Shown piece after piece: positions 16,841 through 27,516 of a stretch of DNA of 64,000 bases; the first letter of the stretch is position 1, and every line of letters starts with the position of its first letter. This stretch comes from Haliscomenobacter sp. GTDB lineage: Bacteria; Bacteroidota; Bacteroidia; Chitinophagales; Saprospiraceae. Below the pieces are notes generated by a model. The model searched no databases. It was given only the letters and a program-made list of their open reading frames with translations, and was not told where the DNA came from. The position numbers and the translations under genes were made by a program. The stretch spans positions 1 to 64,000 of the forward strand of contig NZ_JADKCX010000020.1 in the NCBI RefSeq assembly GCF_016718685.1, read 5' to 3'.

Positions 16841-18250
16841 CTACCCCAATAACTGCTTTTTTTGCGTCATTTTACTGATTAACAAGTATAAAATTCCACA
16901 AGCCAACCAGGCTGGCAAGGTTAAAAATGACAAGAAAATTCCCTGGCTAACCGATAAGGCGTAACACACCCCGGCACTCAACAACCAGGCCGCCAAGACC
17001 GCCACATTGAAATGAATACCGGCCTTCTCAGCGTACTCGGTTTGAACCCCAAAACGTTTGGCAAAAAAGTGTTCAAAAACGATGACGGCGCCAATTGGAG
17101 CTAGGATGAACCCATACAGCGCCACAAAATCCAGCAATTTCATGGCAAAAGCGGGAAATATACCCGCGATAGTAGCAATGGAACCCGCTAAAATGGTCAT
17201 CCAAAAGGTAGAAGATTTGGGAAAGATGGCCTGAAAGGCCAAACCTGCCCGGTAAATCGTGGGGTTAGCGGTAGTCCAACTGGCTAGAATGACCGCCAGG
17301 ATACCAAAGATGCAATCGCATTGCAGCCATAGGGCCAGGTGCAACCGGAGGCGCAATGCCTCAGGTCAAGCATAACCTTGAGCTTCAGGTGATTTCAAGT
17401 ATACTGCATACAACAGTGCGGCAGCAATCCAGGCCATGTAGTGCCCAACGTACATCCCTGCTGCGGTTGTCCAGCCTGCCGAGGCTTTGCGGGCGTAGCG
17501 GAATACGGATAGATCGGACATCCCAATGTGCATGGCGGCGTTACAAAACCAGGACCACATGAGCACATGCCAGAACGTATATTTGAGTTTACCGGGGAAA
17601 GGCTCTCCTCCATCTCCCCAAATGTCCCAAAAATCACCAAACTTTTCACCCCAAACGATTCAAGGCTACAATTCCTGCAGCCAGAAAAGCCAAAACAATG
17701 AATGGCGACATCCAGTTGGCGGCCTTAGCTACGGCGTCATATCCCCGGCCTGCAATGATGGAAATAACGGCGCCGGTGATCAACACAATCAGTACCCAGG
17801 CAACACCATTGGGCATGGTATCATCCAACTTGGGCATGGGGAGACCAAAGGAATACCCACTGCCGTAGTCGATACCGTGATCATGGAGCCCGCTAGAAAG
17901 CAAAAGAGAATTCCGTTGGCCACATTATAGCCGATGACAAGGTTTTTGCCACAGATTTTTTCCAGTTGGTAATACAGGGTCAAACGGTGACGTACGGCAA
18001 TTTCAGCGGTGAGGTAACGCCAACTCAATACCGCCAGGAAATTACCCAACAGCAATCCGACAATCAAATCAAATGCACTTACCCCAGCAGTAAGAAACAA
18101 GGGCCCAATGATAAATTCAGTGCCCGCAGCGTGCTCGCCAGCATACATGCCCAAAAAGCTTTTCCAACTTTTGAGTTGCGAACTGGGCACGGGTTCGCGT
18201 TCATATTCCTCGGTTTGGACGATTGTTTGTTCGATTTGGACTTCAGACAT
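16841..18250 (-). pseudogene. NCS1-like purine/cytosine permease, multiply frameshifted
   Basis: Fragments in different frames line up in order as one 12-TM nucleobase:cation symporter. The N-terminus is WKSFLGMYAGEHAAGTEFIIGPLFL. The middle part covers PMPKLDDTMPNGVAWVLIVLI and MSPFIVLAFLAAGIVALNRLG, then SWFCNAAMHIGMSDLSVFRYAR. The C-terminal part covers WTTANPTIYRAGLAFQAIF to the end at 16841. Breaks lie near 17840, 17645 and 17370, with probably one or two more between 17300 and 17350. Each is a single-base phase change, so the gene may be intact in the organism. Substrate (cytosine, purine or other) is not determined. Confidence 0.75.
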
Positions 18251-18349
18251 AGGTTCTTTGTTTTGTTCGAGGTAAATGTAGGGAATATTTTGTCGGGACT
18301 GTCCTGTGCTGTGCTGTTTTGGATGTTATCCTTTAACAAATGGTGTTTT

Positions 18350-19858
18350 TTATGGTCGTGTTGCTTTCTGTTGATGAATTTTAATTTCTTTGGGGGTACA
18401 AAATTTTTTTAAAATACGGCTTAAGATTTGCTTTGCTGCGGGGCTTTGGCGGATTTGCCAGTATCGATCTTTATTTTGGGCTGCAACTTTATCAAAATCA
18501 ACCAGTGGAGCTGGATAATCTTTCCCAATGCTACAATGGTAAAATTTTTGTTCCATTGTCGTCATTTTCCAAGGCTCGGCCAACAGTGTACTGGGCACGG
18601 CTTGCAATTCGGGCACCCATTTTTTGATGAAAATTCCATCAGGGTCATTTTTTGTCACTTGTGTACTCGGATTGTACATGCGCAGGGTGTGGTAGCCAGT
18701 AAGTCCCGCTTGCATCTGGATTTGGGGGTAATGAATACCCGGTTCAAAATCCAGAAACAAACGAGCCAAGTGAGTCGCCACTGGCCGCCAATCCAGCCAC
18801 AAAACAAACGTGGCAAAAGATACCAACATCGCCCGCATCCTGAAATTGATCCAACCGGTGGCCTGTAGGCAGCGCATGGAGGCATCTACCATCGGAAACC
18901 CCGTTTGTCCCTGTGCCCAGGCTTCAAACCAGGGGCCATTCATTTGCCGGTCCAGTTGAACAAAAACCGGATTGATGGGGGCGATTTCCACACGCCAGTC
19001 GGTTTCCAGTTTTTGGATAAAATGGGAACGCCACCACAAGCGCGAGCGAAAATTGTTGAGGTTCCAGCGGTCGGCAGACTGCGCCAAGTGGGCGTCAAGG
19101 TAGTGTATAACTTCGCGTGCACTGATGCATCCAAAAGCCAGATAGGGAGACAGGCGGCTACAACTGGTGCGGCTCCCCGCGGGTTTTGAGAGTTGACGGT
19201 TGTAATTTTTGCTGCGCTCTTGTAAAAAAGATTGAAAATACCGCCAGGCATAGGTTTCACCACCTCGCTGAAATCCTTCTTGGTAGCTTTGGATGACTGA
19301 AGGAAGTGGGGCAGCAGTAAATTTTTCAAGCAAAACTGGATCGATACTAAGCGTTTGTAGTTTTTCCAAATCTACTTTTGTGGCAGACGCTTTGAACGTA
19401 GATTTTTCCAAAAGTTTCAACCAACCCTGGCGGTGTTTTCTACCGCGGATGATGCCATTTTGGGGGAATTCCTGATAAGCGATGCCCTGCTCGGTGCACC
19501 ATTTTTTTACGGCCTTATCACGGTCAAACGTGATTTTAATACCCACCTCTTCATGGCTGTATACCTGTTGAATTTGATAAAAATCGCTGATCCATTCCAG
19601 GACTGTGATTACCTCTTGATGGACAGCGTATAACTGTTTCTCCCTGGCTTTTAATCGGTTTTGCAGGTCGGCCAGACTTTCAAACGCAAAACGCCAATGC
19701 CGCACATCACTTTCTGGGCAGGCCATTAAACTTGGTTCAAAACAAAAAAGCAACAACGTTGGTAGACCATTGTCAATGGCTGCTGCCAGTGGAACGTGAT
19801 CGCGTAGCCGAAGGTCACGTTTGAGCCAAACGATATTGATTTGTTGCTTTACCATCAT
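18350..19858 (-). CDS. cryptochrome/deoxyribodipyrimidine photolyase family protein
   Basis: This protein of about 502 residues opens INIVWLKRDLRLRDH, the N-terminal photolyase domain. The FAD-binding domain carries SRLSPYLAFGCIS and GFPMVDASMRCLQATGWINFRMRAMLVSF. It repairs UV pyrimidine dimers or acts as a blue-light sensor; the two cannot be separated here. The ATG at 19858 (followed by another ATG) is favoured over an upstream non-ATG codon at 19885. The start lies next to the 3' end of the M28 peptidase gene on the same strand (49 bases). Confidence 0.88.
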   Translation of the reverse strand: MMVKQQINIVWLKRDLRLRDHVPLAAAIDNGLPTLLLFCFEPSLMACPESDVRHWRFAFESLADLQNRLKAREKQLYAVHQEVITVLEWISDFYQIQQVYSHEEVGIKITFDRDKAVKKWCTEQGIAYQEFPQNGIIRGRKHRQGWLKLLEKSTFKASATKVDLEKLQTLSIDPVLLEKFTAAPLPSVIQSYQEGFQRGGETYAWRYFQSFLQERSKNYNRQLSKPAGSRTSCSRLSPYLAFGCISAREVIHYLDAHLAQSADRWNLNNFRSRLWWRSHFIQKLETDWRVEIAPINPVFVQLDRQMNGPWFEAWAQGQTGFPMVDASMRCLQATGWINFRMRAMLVSFATFVLWLDWRPVATHLARLFLDFEPGIHYPQIQMQAGLTGYHTLRMYNPSTQVTKNDPDGIFIKKWVPELQAVPSTLLAEPWKMTTMEQKFYHCSIGKDYPAPLVDFDKVAAQNKDRYWQIRQSPAAKQILSRILKKFCTPKEIKIHQQKATRP

Positions 19859-19907
19859 ACGGAAGTACAATGTAAAATCGCTCAAAAGGTTTAAGCGCCG
19901 GCTGGAT

Positions 19908-21731
19908 TTACTTTACCCATATTTCAGTCAATCCAGCATGGCCTTTACCGTCTCGAACCAATTGATTGGTCGGCGTAGCCGGGTCTGCCGTCCAATCTCC
20001 ATCAACGATGTATTTGTACACATATTTACCCGCTGGAAGCTCAAGTTTACACTCCCAGCCATCTTTTGTTTTGACTAAAGGGGTACCAAACATATTCCAG
20101 TTGTTGAAATCGCTTACCAAACTGACTTGCGCTGCGTTCAAAAAACCTTTGAGCTGAAAATGGGCATTGCCTTGCAAACTGGGTACTGGCGAGTTGAATT
20201 TTTTGCGCGGCAATAGTTCTTCTGCTTGCGCGACTTGATAAGCCAAATAAGCCACCAATTCTGCATTTGATTTTTGATCTTTCTCCGGCACATACTCGTA
20301 CAAATCCACGTTGGTATGGTGAATGGCACTCATGTAATCCAATGGATCCTGGATGAATTGAAACGCCGGAATGTTTTGAAAATCAAAAAGCTCATGATCG
20401 GTTTGATTGGCGTTTTGGAGGGTCAAAATATTGTCAGGAGCAAAAGGTTGCAGCATTTTTTCAAAAATGGGTTTCACCGCTGGGTTGGCCATCAAATAAA
20501 TACCCCGGATTTTCCCGGCACCATTGTCCAGGTTGAAATAAGCCGATATTTTAGCTTGTTCTTTTTGCGGTGTGGCATTGTTTAGGTCGCCCACATGTTG
20601 CTCCACATAGGCTGCCGAACCGGCAAAAATCTGTTCTTCACCACCCCAAAGCGCCAGGCGGATGGTACGTTTGGGTTTTGCGTCAATGGCCTTTAGTATC
20701 CGCATAGCCTCCATCATGGTTGCACAACCCGAAGCATTGTCTACTGCTCCGGTTCCAGCGTGCCAACTGTCCAGATGTGCACCGATGATGACCAATTCGT
20801 TTTTTAAAACAGGGTCACTTCCTTCGATTTCGGCGATCAGGTTGACATTGTATTTGGGTTCCTGGTAAAATTTTGCTTCCAGATTGACTTTTAACTTTGG
20901 GTTGAACCCCAGTTTGATCAAGCGCAACAAACGCCCAAAATGCTCATTGGCAATTACAAAAGAAGCAATGGGCGTGATATCGGTTTTGCGCATATAAGCA
21001 GGGACTGCTCGGTTGCCATCGGCGTGCAAAATGCCATAGGGGTAATCGCTGGGTTCAAGAAGTGCCAGTACCTGTTGTGCTTTGCAGAAATTGAAAAACT
21101 GTTCCCGGCGCTTGCGGATGAGGTTTTGCATGCTGAACACCTGGGGAGTTGAACGCCTGCTGTGGTAACCAATGATCAGATCGTTGGGATCGGGGTTTTG
21201 CGCGGCCTGATCCAAAACTGCGGGCGACAATCTTTGGGCAAAGGGCTGAAAAACATTGCTAACGGGTTCGTAATAAGCCCCGAGCAAAACGATTTTGCCT
21301 TTTAACTGACCTTCCATTGCGTAAATCGAATCCAAACTGGGAATGTACACCACTTCACCCACTTTTGCACCAGCAGTGGAAGCGGTATACGCCAATGGAT
21401 AGGCGTTGAGGGGACTATAGGTAGGTTCAATCATTTCGACTTGAAAATGGCTGATTTCCCAACCGCGATGGCCTTTGTCAAAAGATTGGAAGCTTGTTTT
21501 TTGAATGCCCCATTGTTTCAACTGTTGCGCTGCCCACAGGGCGGCGTGGTAATAATTGGGCGTTCCCATGAGCCGAGAACCGTGTACGTCAGACAGGTAG
21601 CTCAGCGTTTTCATCACTTGGGAGTTGGCGACGGACTCACGGCGGATTTTAGAAAAAATATCATCTTCTTTTTGTCCAAATAATTGAACGCTCATCAGGA
21701 GTAGAAACAAAACTGTTTTTAGGTGTTTCAT
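19908..21731 (-). CDS. secreted M28 metallopeptidase with C-terminal AMPK/CBM48-like domain
   Basis: The 607 residues comprise a signal peptide (MKHLKTVLFLLLMSVQLFGQ), a PA-like insert and an M28 aminopeptidase domain. The latter has metal ligands in VIIGAHLDSWHAGTGAVDNASGC and LALWGGEEQIFAGS, with the last ligand in TNVDLYEY. Residues about 520-607 form an extra beta-sandwich: VSLVSDFNNWN, GWECKLELPAGKYVYKYIVDGDW. This is the glycogen-binding AMPK/CBM48 pattern, unusual on a peptidase. The start at 21731 places the signal peptide correctly. The protein is probably periplasmic or surface-exposed and trims peptides. Confidence 0.85.
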   Translation of the reverse strand: MKHLKTVLFLLLMSVQLFGQKEDDIFSKIRRESVANSQVMKTLSYLSDVHGSRLMGTPNYYHAALWAAQQLKQWGIQKTSFQSFDKGHRGWEISHFQVEMIEPTYSPLNAYPLAYTASTAGAKVGEVVYIPSLDSIYAMEGQLKGKIVLLGAYYEPVSNVFQPFAQRLSPAVLDQAAQNPDPNDLIIGYHSRRSTPQVFSMQNLIRKRREQFFNFCKAQQVLALLEPSDYPYGILHADGNRAVPAYMRKTDITPIASFVIANEHFGRLLRLIKLGFNPKLKVNLEAKFYQEPKYNVNLIAEIEGSDPVLKNELVIIGAHLDSWHAGTGAVDNASGCATMMEAMRILKAIDAKPKRTIRLALWGGEEQIFAGSAAYVEQHVGDLNNATPQKEQAKISAYFNLDNGAGKIRGIYLMANPAVKPIFEKMLQPFAPDNILTLQNANQTDHELFDFQNIPAFQFIQDPLDYMSAIHHTNVDLYEYVPEKDQKSNAELVAYLAYQVAQAEELLPRKKFNSPVPSLQGNAHFQLKGFLNAAQVSLVSDFNNWNMFGTPLVKTKDGWECKLELPAGKYVYKYIVDGDWTADPATPTNQLVRDGKGHAGLTEIWVK

Positions 21732-21836
21732 CAGCGGTGATTTGGTATCAGTACGTACAATCTGGACTTTGTATTTTATCTCATGGCAAGTTCTTGCCAA
21801 AAGACAACTAAACTGATAAAACCGTATCTTCGCCCC

Positions 21837-23167
21837 ATGCAAACCACACCCACTTTAGAGGCTACCCTCGCCAATCTCGGCATCATCTCCTTGAACGAAA
21901 TGCAGGAGCAAGCGCTGCAAAGCATTCCTGCCGAGCCCAATCTCATGCTTCTAGCTCCCACTGGATCGGGCAAAACCCTGGCTTTTTTGCTGCCCATTCT
22001 GGAATTGTTGCAGCCCGGTCGGCCTGGTGTGCAGTGTTTGGTGTTGTCTCCCACCCGGGAATTGGCCATCCAGATTGAACGGGTTTGGCAAAAAATGGCC
22101 ACGGGCTACAAAGTCAATACCTGTTATGGTGGCCACCCGATGCAAATCGAAATCCGCAATCTGAGCCAGGCACCAGCCTTGCTGATTGGCACGCCTGGAC
22201 GTATCATTGAACATTTGCACCGCAAATCGTTTGAACTCGAAAACCTGCATATTTTGGTATTGGACGAGTTTGACAAGTGTTTGTCGATGGGTTTTCAGGA
22301 ACAAATGGAGCAAATTGTGGAAGGCATTCCCCATTTGGAAAAAAGAATCCTCGTTTCGGCCAGCAATGAACAAAGCATTCCGAAATTCACGGGCATCGTT
22401 GCTCCGAAAGTATTGGATTACACCAATACCGAAGACAAATCCACGGATGGCTTGCAGGTCAAGGCCGTAATGGCGAAAGACGAAGACCGAATAGAGGCAC
22501 TATACGAGTTGCTGTGTACCCTGGGGCAAGAACAAACCCTGGTGTTTTGCAACCAGCGGGATGCAACCGAACGAGTAGTGAGCGCATTGCGTGATCTGGG
22601 ACTACAAAGCTCCTTTTTTCACGGGGGCATGGAACAGTTGGATCGTGAAAAAACGCTGGTGCAGTTTCGCAACGGCAGCATCGTAGTATTGGTTTCCTCC
22701 GACCTTGCGGCCAGAGGACTGGACATCCCCGAAGTCAGAAATGTCATCCATTTTGAATTGCCGGACAGGGCCTCGGATTTTGGTCACCGCAACGGACGAA
22801 CCGCCCGGATGCACAACGAAGGTACAGCCTTTTTGATCCTCAATTCCGAAGCAGACCTTCCGGAATACCTCCCCGGTTTGCCGGAGCTTTTGAGTTGCCC
22901 GAACTTGCGCCCATGCCGCCTTTGGCTGAATGGGTCACCCTGTACATCAGTGGAGGTAAAAAGGACAAATTGAGCAAAACTGACATTGTCGGGTTTTTAT
23001 CAAAAAAAGGAGAATTGCACAAGGAAGAGGTAGGCAAAATTGAATTGCTGGACCACATGTCGTTTGTGGCGGTAAAAAAAGAGTTGGTGAAAACCGTGTT
23101 GAAAAAAATCCAGGGCGAAAAAATGAAAGGAGATAAATATAAAATTGAGGTAGTGCGCCTGGGGTAA
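21837..23167 (+). CDS. DEAD-box RNA helicase (frameshifted)
   Basis: This RNA helicase has motif I APTGSGKT, Ia PTRELAIQ, motif II written DEFD rather than DEAD (VLDEFDKCL), III SAS, V SSDLAARGLD and VI HRNGRTAR. The C-terminal part (ELAPMPPLAEWVTLYISGGKKDKLS through the basic end) resembles a DbpA-type RNA-binding domain. The frame is broken near 22880-22890, where one base is missing between the helicase core and this domain. The start at 21837 (MQTTPTLEATL) is preferred to 21783, whose extension is not conserved-looking. Possible roles are ribosome assembly or cold-shock RNA remodelling. Confidence 0.85.
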
Positions 23168-23172
23168 CCGAT

Positions 23173-23208
23173 GATTGGGTTCTACTGTCTAAATAGTAGA
23201 ACCCAATC
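23173..23208. terminator. bidirectional hairpin between convergent genes
   Basis: Perfect 14-bp arms (23173-23186 and 23195-23208) enclose an 8-base loop between the helicase gene and the converging gene at 23217. No long U-tract is present. Confidence 0.65.
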
Positions 23209-23216
23209 AACCCTGA

Positions 23217-23768
23217 TCACTTCTTATTAACCTTGAGGTGCAGCGTGTACGCTCCTGTAGCTAATCCTTCGGCACCTACCACTCCGATGAGCACCTGGTA
23301 CGGATTGTTGATGGCCAGAATATCTTTCACCCTGCGGGTATGATCCTGGGTTACTCCGCGTTTTTTATAGTCCCACTTATGGTCTACTTCGCAACGGATG
23401 CAGGAGCTCAGATTGGGAACGGTGGTGTTGTTGGCTACTTTGCCCACTTCATAGGCATAAATGCTGAAGTTGGCGTTTTTGTCTTCGGGAACCAGCCAAA
23501 TTTCCATTTCGGAAAAACTGGGCAAATCCAAGGCATAAAGGACGTGATTGCCCGTGAATTTTTGCACCTGGGTCTGCGGGAAACAGGCTATGGCGCTGTT
23601 CCAGGCCCAGGAGAGGTCTTCCATTTTTTTGCCTTCGCTGAGGTTTCCCGCTACTGTAAAGGCTTCATTGGGCTGGAGTTTTAGCCAGATTGGGCTTTTG
23701 CCCTCTTGTGCGCTGAGCAGTAAGGGCAGACAAAAAAGCAAACAACAAATGATGAATGATCTGGTCAT
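23217..23768 (-). CDS. secreted protein of unknown function
   Basis: The 183 residues start with a clear signal peptide (FIICCLLFCLPLLLSAQ). Two cysteines lie close together in SSCIRCEVDHKWDY, and the C-terminal part is beta-rich, ending YTLHLKVNKK. No family is recognised. It is probably periplasmic or an outer-membrane-associated envelope protein. Its 5' side abuts the noisy block 23805-24240, so its promoter cannot be read. Confidence 0.65.
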   Translation of the reverse strand: MTRSFIICCLLFCLPLLLSAQEGKSPIWLKLQPNEAFTVAGNLSEGKKMEDLSWAWNSAIACFPQTQVQKFTGNHVLYALDLPSFSEMEIWLVPEDKNANFSIYAYEVGKVANNTTVPNLSSCIRCEVDHKWDYKKRGVTQDHTRRVKDILAINNPYQVLIGVVGAEGLATGAYTLHLKVNKK

Positions 23769-23804
23769 GGTATTTCAGGATTTAAAGTGTTTAAGGATTG
23801 CCGA

Positions 23805-24240
23805 TTTGGGGGCGGTAGCGACCCGGGCGCACGCCCTTGGTTGTGCGCACTCCCCCCGCCGGCCGCCTCCCGCCCTCGCCGCCGGCGGGGGGGGGGGGGG
23901 TTTTTTCCCCCCCCCCCCCCCCCCTTTTTTTTTCTTTTCCAAACCCCCTTGTAGGGCCCCTGGGGGGTCCCGGGGGGCGGCCGGGGGCCCCCCCCCCCCG
24001 CCCCGGGGCGTCCGGGGCCCTTCCCCCCCCCCCCCGCGGCCTTTTTTTTCCCCCCCCCCCCTTTTCTTTGGGGGGGGGGGGTTTGTGCGGGTGTGTCTTT
24101 TTTTTCCGGGGCTTTGTTTTGTTCCTTGGTTTTTTTTTGGGGGGTTTTTTGGGCCCCCCCGGGCCCGCTTCCCCCCGGGCGACCCGGGAAAAAAAAAAAA
24201 AAAAAAAAAAAATTTTTTGGGAAAAAAAAAAAATAAAATG
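23805..24240. other. homopolymer noise block (probable sequencing artefact)
   Basis: This stretch consists almost entirely of expanded runs of one base (G runs up to about 18, C, T and A runs to about 27) without codon structure. Normal sequence resumes abruptly on both sides. At 24241 a clean reading frame of the neighbouring secreted protein enters the block and is lost. The pattern is that of a failed read, not of a natural repeat. Any frame reported in it should be ignored. Confidence 0.85.
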
Positions 24241-24737
24241 GTCTCAGCGGTAGTACCTTCATACGGGCCGCCAAAAATGATCGGTTCACCTACGCAGCAA
24301 TTGCCGCGGCAATCAATAAATTTGCCATCCAAGATTAAGGCACCACAAGTGGGCTGCAAGGTACAACCGGGCGTACTATTGCAAGTAAACATCATGACGG
24401 GCTTGGGCTTTTTCTTTTTCTTGCCCTTCTTTACAAAGTCTTCATAAGTATCGCCCATCGCCGCAATTTGCAATTTGGGATACTTTTTAAACGTGTTGGC
24501 CACTATCTCGGCGGTGGCATCTTCTATGGGGACAATCACGACAAAAATGTCGTTAAAATCGAAGAGTGAATAACCTTTGGCAGCGCCTACCAAATCTTGT
24601 TTGTTGATGCCCCATGCGCCCACTTCTCCCTTGAATCCCTTTAGTCCTTTGAGTTTGGTGACGGTTTGCCCGGAGACTGATGTGCCGACAACACCCAGCG
24701 AACAGATCATGCTAAAAAGCAACAAATACTTTTTCAT
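24241..24737 (-). CDS. secreted cysteine-containing protein, C-terminus lost
   Basis: Starting at ATG 24737, the protein has a signal peptide (MKKYLLLFSMICSLGVVGTSVSG). A first domain reads LKGFKGEVGAWGINKQDLVG and a KKGKKKKKPKPV linker follows. A cysteine-rich segment then includes MMFTCNSTPGCTLQPTCGALILDG and CRGNCCVGEP. The frame runs into the noise block after about 165 residues, so the true C-terminus is unknown. No family is recognised. The repeated cysteines suggest an exported, disulfide-bonded domain. Confidence 0.65.
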
Positions 24738-24913
24738 TAAGTTAATTTTTAATCGGTTACGGAATGACACAGCACAGCCCACCTCGTGTTGTAGCACAAT
24801 ACAACACGGGTGATTGTAAAAGCGAAACTGGTAAACTGGTAAATTGGCTGGTACTTCTGGATTCAAAATTAAGGGCAAAATGATTCTGTTCCTTCACCCA
24901 AAAGTATGATATT

Positions 24914-25528
24914 TCAAAAAGTCATTTCCCTGAGCTTGACGATGGCTTCCGAGCGGGAGCACACGTTGAGTTTGTCGTATAAATTTTGGAGATGAGTCTT
25001 GATCGTATTGACGCTGACAAAGTGTTGTTCGGCCATTTGTTTGTTGGTACAACCCTGGTAAATGCCCTGTAACACCTGAAACTCTTTTTCGGTGAGAGGA
25101 CTCAACAGCTGTTGATTTAATTTTTCGAGACTGAAGTTGCGGGGCTGCGCATTTTGAGCAAAATTGTACAAGGCAATTTCAATGCTCGAAAACAAGTCAC
25201 GTTCATTAAACGGTTTCAAAATATACCCCATGGGGCGGGTCAATTTGGCTTGATCAAGAATGCTTTTGTGGGCATAAGAGGTCAAAAAAATAAAGGGGGT
25301 ATGGTATTTTTGGTTGATGAGTTGGGCCAAATCAAGGCCATCCAGATTGCCGCCCAGGTTGATGTCCAGCAATACCAGATCAAGTGTTTGTTTTTCCAAC
25401 GCAAGCAGCGCCTGTGGCTTGTTGTAAGCAATGGCAGCAACAGCATAATCCACATTGCTAAGGTATTCACTGATGTCCTCTGCAATCAGCGGCTCATCTT
25501 CAACCACCAGTATTTGAATGTTCGCCAT
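24914..25528 (-). CDS. NarL/LuxR-family response regulator
   Basis: The 204 residues comprise a receiver domain with acidic pocket VVEDEPLIAEDI, phospho-acceptor Asp in LVLLDINLGG (about residue 54) and a lysine in YILKPFNERD. A C-terminal LuxR-type helix-turn-helix follows (LTEKEFQVLQGIYQGCTNKQMAEQHFVSVNTIKTHLQNLYDKLNV). Its start overlaps the stop of the TPR-kinase gene (ATGA type), marking a kinase-regulator pair. The phosphorylated form would bind target promoters; targets are unknown. Confidence 0.92.
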   Translation of the reverse strand: MANIQILVVEDEPLIAEDISEYLSNVDYAVAAIAYNKPQALLALEKQTLDLVLLDINLGGNLDGLDLAQLINQKYHTPFIFLTSYAHKSILDQAKLTRPMGYILKPFNERDLFSSIEIALYNFAQNAQPRNFSLEKLNQQLLSPLTEKEFQVLQGIYQGCTNKQMAEQHFVSVNTIKTHLQNLYDKLNVCSRSEAIVKLREMTF

Positions 25529-27455
25529 CAGCTGAGTTTTTGTTGGGGAATGAATATTTCAATGTTGCTTCCCCGGTCATTCCAGATTTTGATAACCCCG
25601 TCTAATTTTTTAGCAAAGGACTTGATCAACCTGAATCCCAGGCTTTTGAGCGTATCAATATCAAAATTTGGGGGCATTCCACGGCCATTGTCGGCGATGC
25701 TGAGCAACAAACCATCAGACTTTTGGAGGAGTGACAATTTCAATTCACCTTTTTGTTCTTTGTCAAATGCATATTTTAGGGCGTTACTGATCAATTCGTT
25801 GAGAATAAGGCCAAGTGGGATGATGGTATCGACGTCCAGTTTCAACGGATCGATGTTTTTGGTAATGGTGATGTTTTCGGGATTGATGTTGTAACTGTTC
25901 ACCAGGCTGTCAATTAATTTATTGATGTATTCCTGGGAATCAACCCCGACCAATTTTTCATCCTGGTATAAGTTTTCATGGATCAGTGCCATCGAATTTA
26001 CGCGATTTTGACCATCTTGAATGGCTTCGAGTACTTTGGGGTCATCAATTCTACGTGATTGTAAACTCAATAGGGAGGAAATAATTTGCAGGTTGTTTTT
26101 CACTCGGTGGTGAATTTCTTTGAGCAAAACTTCTTTCTCTTCCAATGCACTTTGGATTTGGGTGTTTTTTTCACTCAACAATTCATTTGCTCGTTTACGC
26201 TGAATGGACAATCGGTAGGCAAGTCCAAGAATCAGCACCAGGGCCAGCAGTGCAAAAATGTAAATCAGGCGTTCCCGGTTGTTTTTCAGGATTTGTAGCT
26301 TTTGGATTTGGATCTGACTCTCCTTTTCGCGGGTGAGGTATTTGGCTTCCATCTCTTTTTCCAGGCTTAACTTGTCTTCCGAAATCAGCGTATCCAGGTA
26401 TAATTTGTGTTCCAATAGCGAAGTGTAGGCTTCGACAGGCTGATTTAGGGCGTGTTGGACATATGCTTTCAACTCATGAAAGGTTGATTTGGTTTTGATG
26501 AAATTGGTTTTGCCGATTTCTGGTTCGATTTCCAATAAGAGTTCACTGGCCTTCTCATAATTACCTTCGCTAGCGTTGATTTTTACCAGCAACAATTTTG
26601 CCTGAATAAGCTCATGAATGTGAATGTTCAGAGGCCCTCCATCAAAAGCGCGATTGAGCAAAACTTTTGCTTCTTTCTCTCTGCCTAATTCGTGTAAGGC
26701 CGCCGCCAGCGATACATCTACACTTCGCGCTTCGTTGGATAAATTTAAAGATTCGTAAATTTTTTTGGCGGTTTTCAGGTGTTTGACGGTTTGCGGATGA
26801 TCTTCCAAATAGCCATATACCAAGCCAATGTTATTGAGCGTGTTGGCAATGCCTAGGCTGTCGCCATTGCTTTGTTTGATGGCCAAAGACTTTTGGTAAA
26901 TGCGCACAGCATCTGCGTATTTTTGGAGTTTCGATACACCACTGCCATGTTGTTGAGCAGTTTGGCATAAATAGGGTCTTGACTGTTTTTTGCAAACTGT
27001 TTTTCGGCCTCAATGTAATTTTTTAGCGCATTGCCCATGTCCCCGGCTAAGTAATAGGCCACTCCTTTGTTGATGAAAAAATCTCGATACTCTTTTTTCC
27101 ATTGATCACTACCCCGGGCGGTAGAGATGCCCTCGTTGTACCACTGGATTGCTTTGGCGAGTTCACCTCTGTAATCGGCGATTAGTCCTTTGCTTTTTAG
27201 CGCAGCGAGAATGCCTTTGGTGTAGCGCAATTTTATGGATTGAGACAAGGCTCGATCAGCCCAGGTATCGGCCAGCGACAATGAATCAGGCGTGTACAAT
27301 CTTGCCAATTCATTAAATGCATTGATCTTATGGGTATCTTTTTGAGAAGAGATAACGGCCAATAAACTGTCTTTCAAGCTTGCTTGGCTGATGCACAATG
27401 TGCTGGAAGCGGTTAGAAAAAACAGGACACAAACAAAGTGAAATGATGCTCTCAT
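25528..27455 (-). CDS. TPR-containing HisKA_2 sensor kinase (frameshifted)
   Basis: A signal sequence ([12 protein letters not shown]) is followed by TPR repeats, a coiled coil, one membrane segment ([20 protein letters not shown]) and a HisKA_2 kinase. The kinase has [22 protein letters not shown] (phospho-acceptor His) and a HATPase domain with [12 protein letters not shown] and [10 protein letters not shown]. The frame is broken near 26929-26931, where one A (minus strand) is missing between VVYR and [14 protein letters not shown]. With the correction it is about 642 residues. The start at 27455 is the first ATG. It senses an unknown signal through the periplasmic TPRs and acts on the overlapping NarL-type regulator. 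Confidence 0.87.
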
Positions 27456-27516
27456 CGGCAATATTTAGGTGATATAAACCGAGACTACAACAAATATAAG
27501 CATTTTTATGAGCGTT

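Noticed and set aside
23765..24447. Long Pro/Gly/Phe/Lys-rich frames in the homopolymer block
   Set aside because: They are translations of base runs in what looks like a failed read, not proteins.
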